Shown: piece after piece, positions 4,698 through 7,082 of the stretch
Numbering within the stretch: position 1 is the stretch's first letter
How the letters are laid out: every line of letters begins with the position of its first letter
Source: an uncultured Verrucomicrobiota bacterium
Lineage (GTDB): Bacteria; Verrucomicrobiota; Kiritimatiellia; RFP12; UBA1067
Assembly: GCA_946615875.1 (NCBI GenBank)
Contig: CAMOIK010000105.1
Coordinates: 1 to 7,082 of the forward strand
DNA: 7,082 bases
Reading direction: 5' to 3'
Program-made: the position numbers and the translations under genes
Notes under the pieces: model-generated
What the model was told of the DNA's origin: nothing
The model's input: the letters and a program-made list of their open reading frames with translations, nothing else
Database searches by the model: none

Positions 4698-6323
4698 ATG
4701 GGAAAGGCAAACGCGATATTCGCGTCGGTTTCGCTTACGCTTGCGGCCCTGGCCGACGTGCCGGCGCTAACCGACGAGATGTATCTGGAGTTCTCGCGCA
4801 CGGGCGACCGCGCCCGCTACGAGCGGCCGTTCTTCGAGCGCACGGCGCGCCTCCGCGAACTGCGCGAGGCCGAGGTGCGCGAGAAGTCGGGCCGCCATAT
4901 CCCTGAGATCGTCGAATACGTGGAGGCGATATGCGCCGAGCGCACGTGGGTGGGGCCGGCGCACGACGAGGAGCTGGCGGCGTTCAACGGCGCGTGCAAG
5001 ATAGACCTCTTCGCGGCGATGCGATGCCTCGAAATCGCCGAGACCTGCGACGCGCTCAAGGAGACCTTGCCGCCTGCCGTCAGGGAGCTGGCCGTGCGCG
5101 AGTGCCGCCGCCGCGTGCTCGATCCCTACCTCTTCCTGGCGCGGAACTTCCGGGACGAGGCCAAGCGCGCGCAGGTCGAGCCGAACCGCCGCTGGTTCGA
5201 CGGCCGATGGAACTGGAACTCCGTCTGCCATTCGTGCGTGGTGCGCGCGGCTCTCCTGCTGGTGCGCGACCCCGGCGAACGCGCGGAGTTCGTGGCGGCG
5301 GCCGACTATGCCGCACCGTTCGCGCTGGCGGGCTTCTTCGACGACGGCTACTGCGCAGAGGGCGCCGGCTACTGGAACTACGGCTACGGCCACCACGCGC
5401 TGATGGCGCTGGCCATACGCGAGGCGACGGGCGGCGCCACCGACCTCTTCCGCGATCCCAAGAACCGCCTCATAGCCGAATACGGATACAAGATCCAGAT
5501 GGAGCGGGGCAAAGCGCCGGAGTTCTCGGACTCCTGCGAGCCGCCGGCGGAATGGCTGCTCGACGCCTTGGAGAAGGTCTATCCGGGAATGCGGGCGAAA
5601 TTCACGCCGCTGCCGGCGCGCTCCTTCTTCGAGTGCGCCCAGGTGCTGGTCTCGCGCGGCAAGGGCTTCTCGCTGGCTGTCACGGGCGGCAACAACGACA
5701 TGCCGCATAACCACGACGACCTCGGCTCGTACGTGGTGATGCTGGACGGCGCGGCGCTGGCGGGCGATCCGGGGAGGGAGGAATACACGGGCAGGACGTT
5801 CTCCGCGCTGCGCTACGAGTCGCGCATCGTCAATTCCTACGGCCACCCCGTCCCGGTTGTCGATTTGCGTCTGCAGGGCACAGGGCGCCAGTTCTTTTCG
5901 CGCGTGGCCGGCGTTTCGTTCTGCGCGGAGCGCGACGAAATCGTCTATGACCTGACGGCGGCGTATCCGGAATGCCCGTTGAAGTCCCTCGTCCGCCGCA
6001 TCGTTTTCGACCGCGCCGCTTCGCGTGTTGAAATCGAGGACTCCGTCGTTTTCGACGAGCCGTCGCATTTCGAAGTCCCGTTCATCGCGCGCGGAGCCCT
6101 GCGCCCGCTCGGCGAGCCTGGCCGCTACGTTGTGGAGCATCCGTCCGGCGGGCGCGATCTTGCGCTCAAGGTGGAGGCGAGCGAAGCGTTCGTCGTCCGC
6201 CGCGAGAAGCTGGAAGGCGCGGCCGGAGCCGATGTCGCCCGCCTCGGTTTCTCGTTGGCCGGGCGCACCCGCGCCGCCACAATCCGCATGACGCTTGCGC
6301 CGGAGGGCTGCGATGCGCCGTAG
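4698..6323 (+). CDS. Heparinase II/III-like protein, putative polysaccharide lyase
   Basis: This is a 541-residue exported protein with the two-part layout of heparinase II/III-like lyases: an alpha/alpha toroid (about 25-310) followed by a beta-sandwich (about 320-535). Such enzymes cleave uronic-acid-containing chains by beta-elimination. Residues 1-19 (MGKANAIFASVSLTLAALA) are a likely signal peptide. Visible candidate active-site residues are NWNSVCH (N172, N174, H178), GYWNYGYGHH (Y225, Y228, Y230, H232, H233) and MPHNHDDLGSYVVMLDG (H337, H339, D340, D341). The last is the family's His-rich strand and is followed by AGDPGREEYTG. The N/H, Tyr and His trio is the pattern expected for PL12/15/17/21-type enzymes, but no family can be assigned by eye. 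GGGAG (4688-4692) gives a ribosome site 5 nt before the ATG. The long open frame upstream to 3834 overlaps the hydrolase and is spurious. Only 2 nt separate it from the hydrolase, and its last 11 nt overlap the next gene. Confidence 0.8.
   Translation: MGKANAIFASVSLTLAALADVPALTDEMYLEFSRTGDRARYERPFFERTARLRELREAEVREKSGRHIPEIVEYVEAICAERTWVGPAHDEELAAFNGACKIDLFAAMRCLEIAETCDALKETLPPAVRELAVRECRRRVLDPYLFLARNFRDEAKRAQVEPNRRWFDGRWNWNSVCHSCVVRAALLLVRDPGERAEFVAAADYAAPFALAGFFDDGYCAEGAGYWNYGYGHHALMALAIREATGGATDLFRDPKNRLIAEYGYKIQMERGKAPEFSDSCEPPAEWLLDALEKVYPGMRAKFTPLPARSFFECAQVLVSRGKGFSLAVTGGNNDMPHNHDDLGSYVVMLDGAALAGDPGREEYTGRTFSALRYESRIVNSYGHPVPVVDLRLQGTGRQFFSRVAGVSFCAERDEIVYDLTAAYPECPLKSLVRRIVFDRAASRVEIEDSVVFDEPSHFEVPFIARGALRPLGEPGRYVVEHPSGGRDLALKVEASEAFVVRREKLEGAAGADVARLGFSLAGRTRAATIRMTLAPEGCDAP
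6302..6306 (+). promoter_or_regulatory. Shine-Dalgarno that supports the overlapping start at 6313
   Basis: GGAGG lies inside the end of the lyase-like gene, 6 nt before the ATG at 6313. The alternative ATG at 6334 has no such site. This favours the start that overlaps the upstream gene by 11 nt. Confidence 0.65.
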
Positions 6324-7082
6324 CGGCGCGTGCATGACGCGCAGGGAGTTCATCGCCGGCGCCGCCGCCTGCGCCCTGCCTTTGGCCGCGCCCGCAGGGG
6401 ACGGCGACCGCGGCGGCGCAATGCGTTTCGGGGCGCAGCTATACGGCATCCGCGGCGTCTGCGCGCGCGATCTGCCAGGCGCGCTGGCGGCGATACGCCG
6501 CATGGGCTACGAGAGCGTCGAGACGGGCAGCTTCTTCGGCTTCGAACCTGCGGTGTTCGGCGGTATGGTGCGCGCCGCCGGCCTCGAGCTCGCGTCCCTT
6601 CAGCTCTACCCGCGCCACCTGGTCGGCAAACGGCTCGAAGAGACGCTGCGCCTGTGCCGGGAGTGCGGCGCGCGCCGCGTCACCAGCGCGTGGTTCGAGG
6701 GCGGCGCCGCCAACCGCAACGACTGGCTGCTCTGCGCCGAGGTGTTGAACGCGGCCGCCGACGCCGCGGCGCGCGACGGCGTGTCCGTCGGCTACCACAA
6801 CCACGGACAGGAGTTCGCTGTCAAGTTCGACGGACGCTTTGCGATGGATCTGCTCGCCGAGAACCTCTCCCCGGCCGTCACGCTGGAGTTCGACCCCGGA
6901 TGGTGCGTCATGGCCGGGGAGGACGCCGCAGGGTGGCTGTCGCGCCACGTCGGCAGGATACGCGACGCGCATCTTACGCCGGCGATAGCCGACAGCGCCG
7001 GACTGTCGCCTGGCGAGGCGGGGCTGGGCGCGCCGCGAGACCGCGCCGCGTGGCCGGAGATCGTCGCCGCCCTTCGCACGGC
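6313..7082 (+). CDS. Sugar phosphate isomerase/epimerase-like TIM-barrel protein, Tat-type signal (3' truncated)
   Basis: The frame is open from 6313 to the window edge (256 codons seen, no stop). It belongs to the xylose isomerase-like / AP endonuclease 2 TIM-barrel superfamily, whose members isomerise, epimerise or dehydrate sugars and inositols with a divalent metal. The N-terminus contains T-R-R-E-F-I followed by AGAAACALPLAAPA, a twin-arginine-type signal, so export is likely. The barrel starts at MRFGAQLYGIRG. GYESVETG carries a possible metal ligand E70. GYHNHGQEF (H162, H164, E167), LEFDPGWC (E192, D194) and IRDAHLTP (H220) are the family's usual metal and substrate residues. GLGAPRDRAAWPEIVAAL is the usual G-x-G-x-x-D-W-P-x-I motif near the C-terminus, so about 20-40 residues are probably missing. 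It overlaps the lyase-like gene by 11 nt and looks translationally coupled. An ATG at 6334 would start closer to the Tat motif and remains possible. Substrate unknown. Confidence 0.85.
   Translation, partial: MRRSGACMTRREFIAGAAACALPLAAPAGDGDRGGAMRFGAQLYGIRGVCARDLPGALAAIRRMGYESVETGSFFGFEPAVFGGMVRAAGLELASLQLYPRHLVGKRLEETLRLCRECGARRVTSAWFEGGAANRNDWLLCAEVLNAAADAAARDGVSVGYHNHGQEFAVKFDGRFAMDLLAENLSPAVTLEFDPGWCVMAGEDAAGWLSRHVGRIRDAHLTPAIADSAGLSPGEAGLGAPRDRAAWPEIVAALRT

Noticed and set aside
4767..6503. 578-residue open frame on the minus strand opposite the lyase-like gene
   Set aside because: It is a codon-bias mirror of the plus-strand lyase-like gene, has no recognisable domain and overlaps two convincing genes.

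Overview
The window is GC-rich bacterial DNA in which every supportable gene reads on the plus strand. It looks like part of a carbohydrate-degradation locus. The gene content is an SDR dehydrogenase tail, a XylR-type regulator, a secreted protein with duplicated LamG-like units, a clan GH-A glycoside hydrolase, a heparinase II/III-like protein and a Tat-type sugar isomerase/epimerase-like protein. Together with the TAGATGG-type heptamer repeats, this suggests a gut or anaerobic member of the Verrucomicrobiota/Kiritimatiellota/Lentisphaerota group. That placement is an inference from gene style, not from a marker gene.

Layout. Bases 2-55 are the last codons of an SDR-family oxidoreductase. 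Bases 51-226 form a dense repeat block: four TAGNKGG-like heptamers on the plus strand, about five heptamers of the same family on the minus strand, a perfect 31-bp inverted repeat with a 4-nt loop, and a small hairpin that repeats the tip of the large one. Bases 227-319 carry a promoter with a perfect extended -10 element (TGGTATAAT), which serves a XylR-like regulator (320-1498). A second promoter with nearly the same 13-base core (AATATGRTAYAAT) lies at 1534-1546. It starts a tightly packed row of four genes: a secreted LamG-like duplicated protein (1574-3484), a GH-A hydrolase (3502-4695), a heparinase II/III-like putative polysaccharide lyase (4698-6323) and a TIM-barrel isomerase/epimerase-like protein (6313 to the window edge). 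Gene gaps are 17 nt, 2 nt and an 11-nt overlap, so one transcript is likely.

How it may work together (inference). A sugar-sensing regulator of the XylR type, with a periplasmic-binding-protein-like sensor and an AraC DNA-binding domain, controls an adjacent operon. Its products are exported: one probably binds glycan or the cell surface, one hydrolyses glycosidic bonds with a retaining two-glutamate mechanism, one probably eliminates at uronic acid residues, and one rearranges or further processes the released sugar. No SusC/SusD pair, transporter, sulfatase, tRNA, rRNA, CRISPR array or transposase is visible. The substrate cannot be read from the sequence. The most unusual parts are the nested repeat block between the SDR and the regulator, and the combination of exported enzymes in a compact operon.
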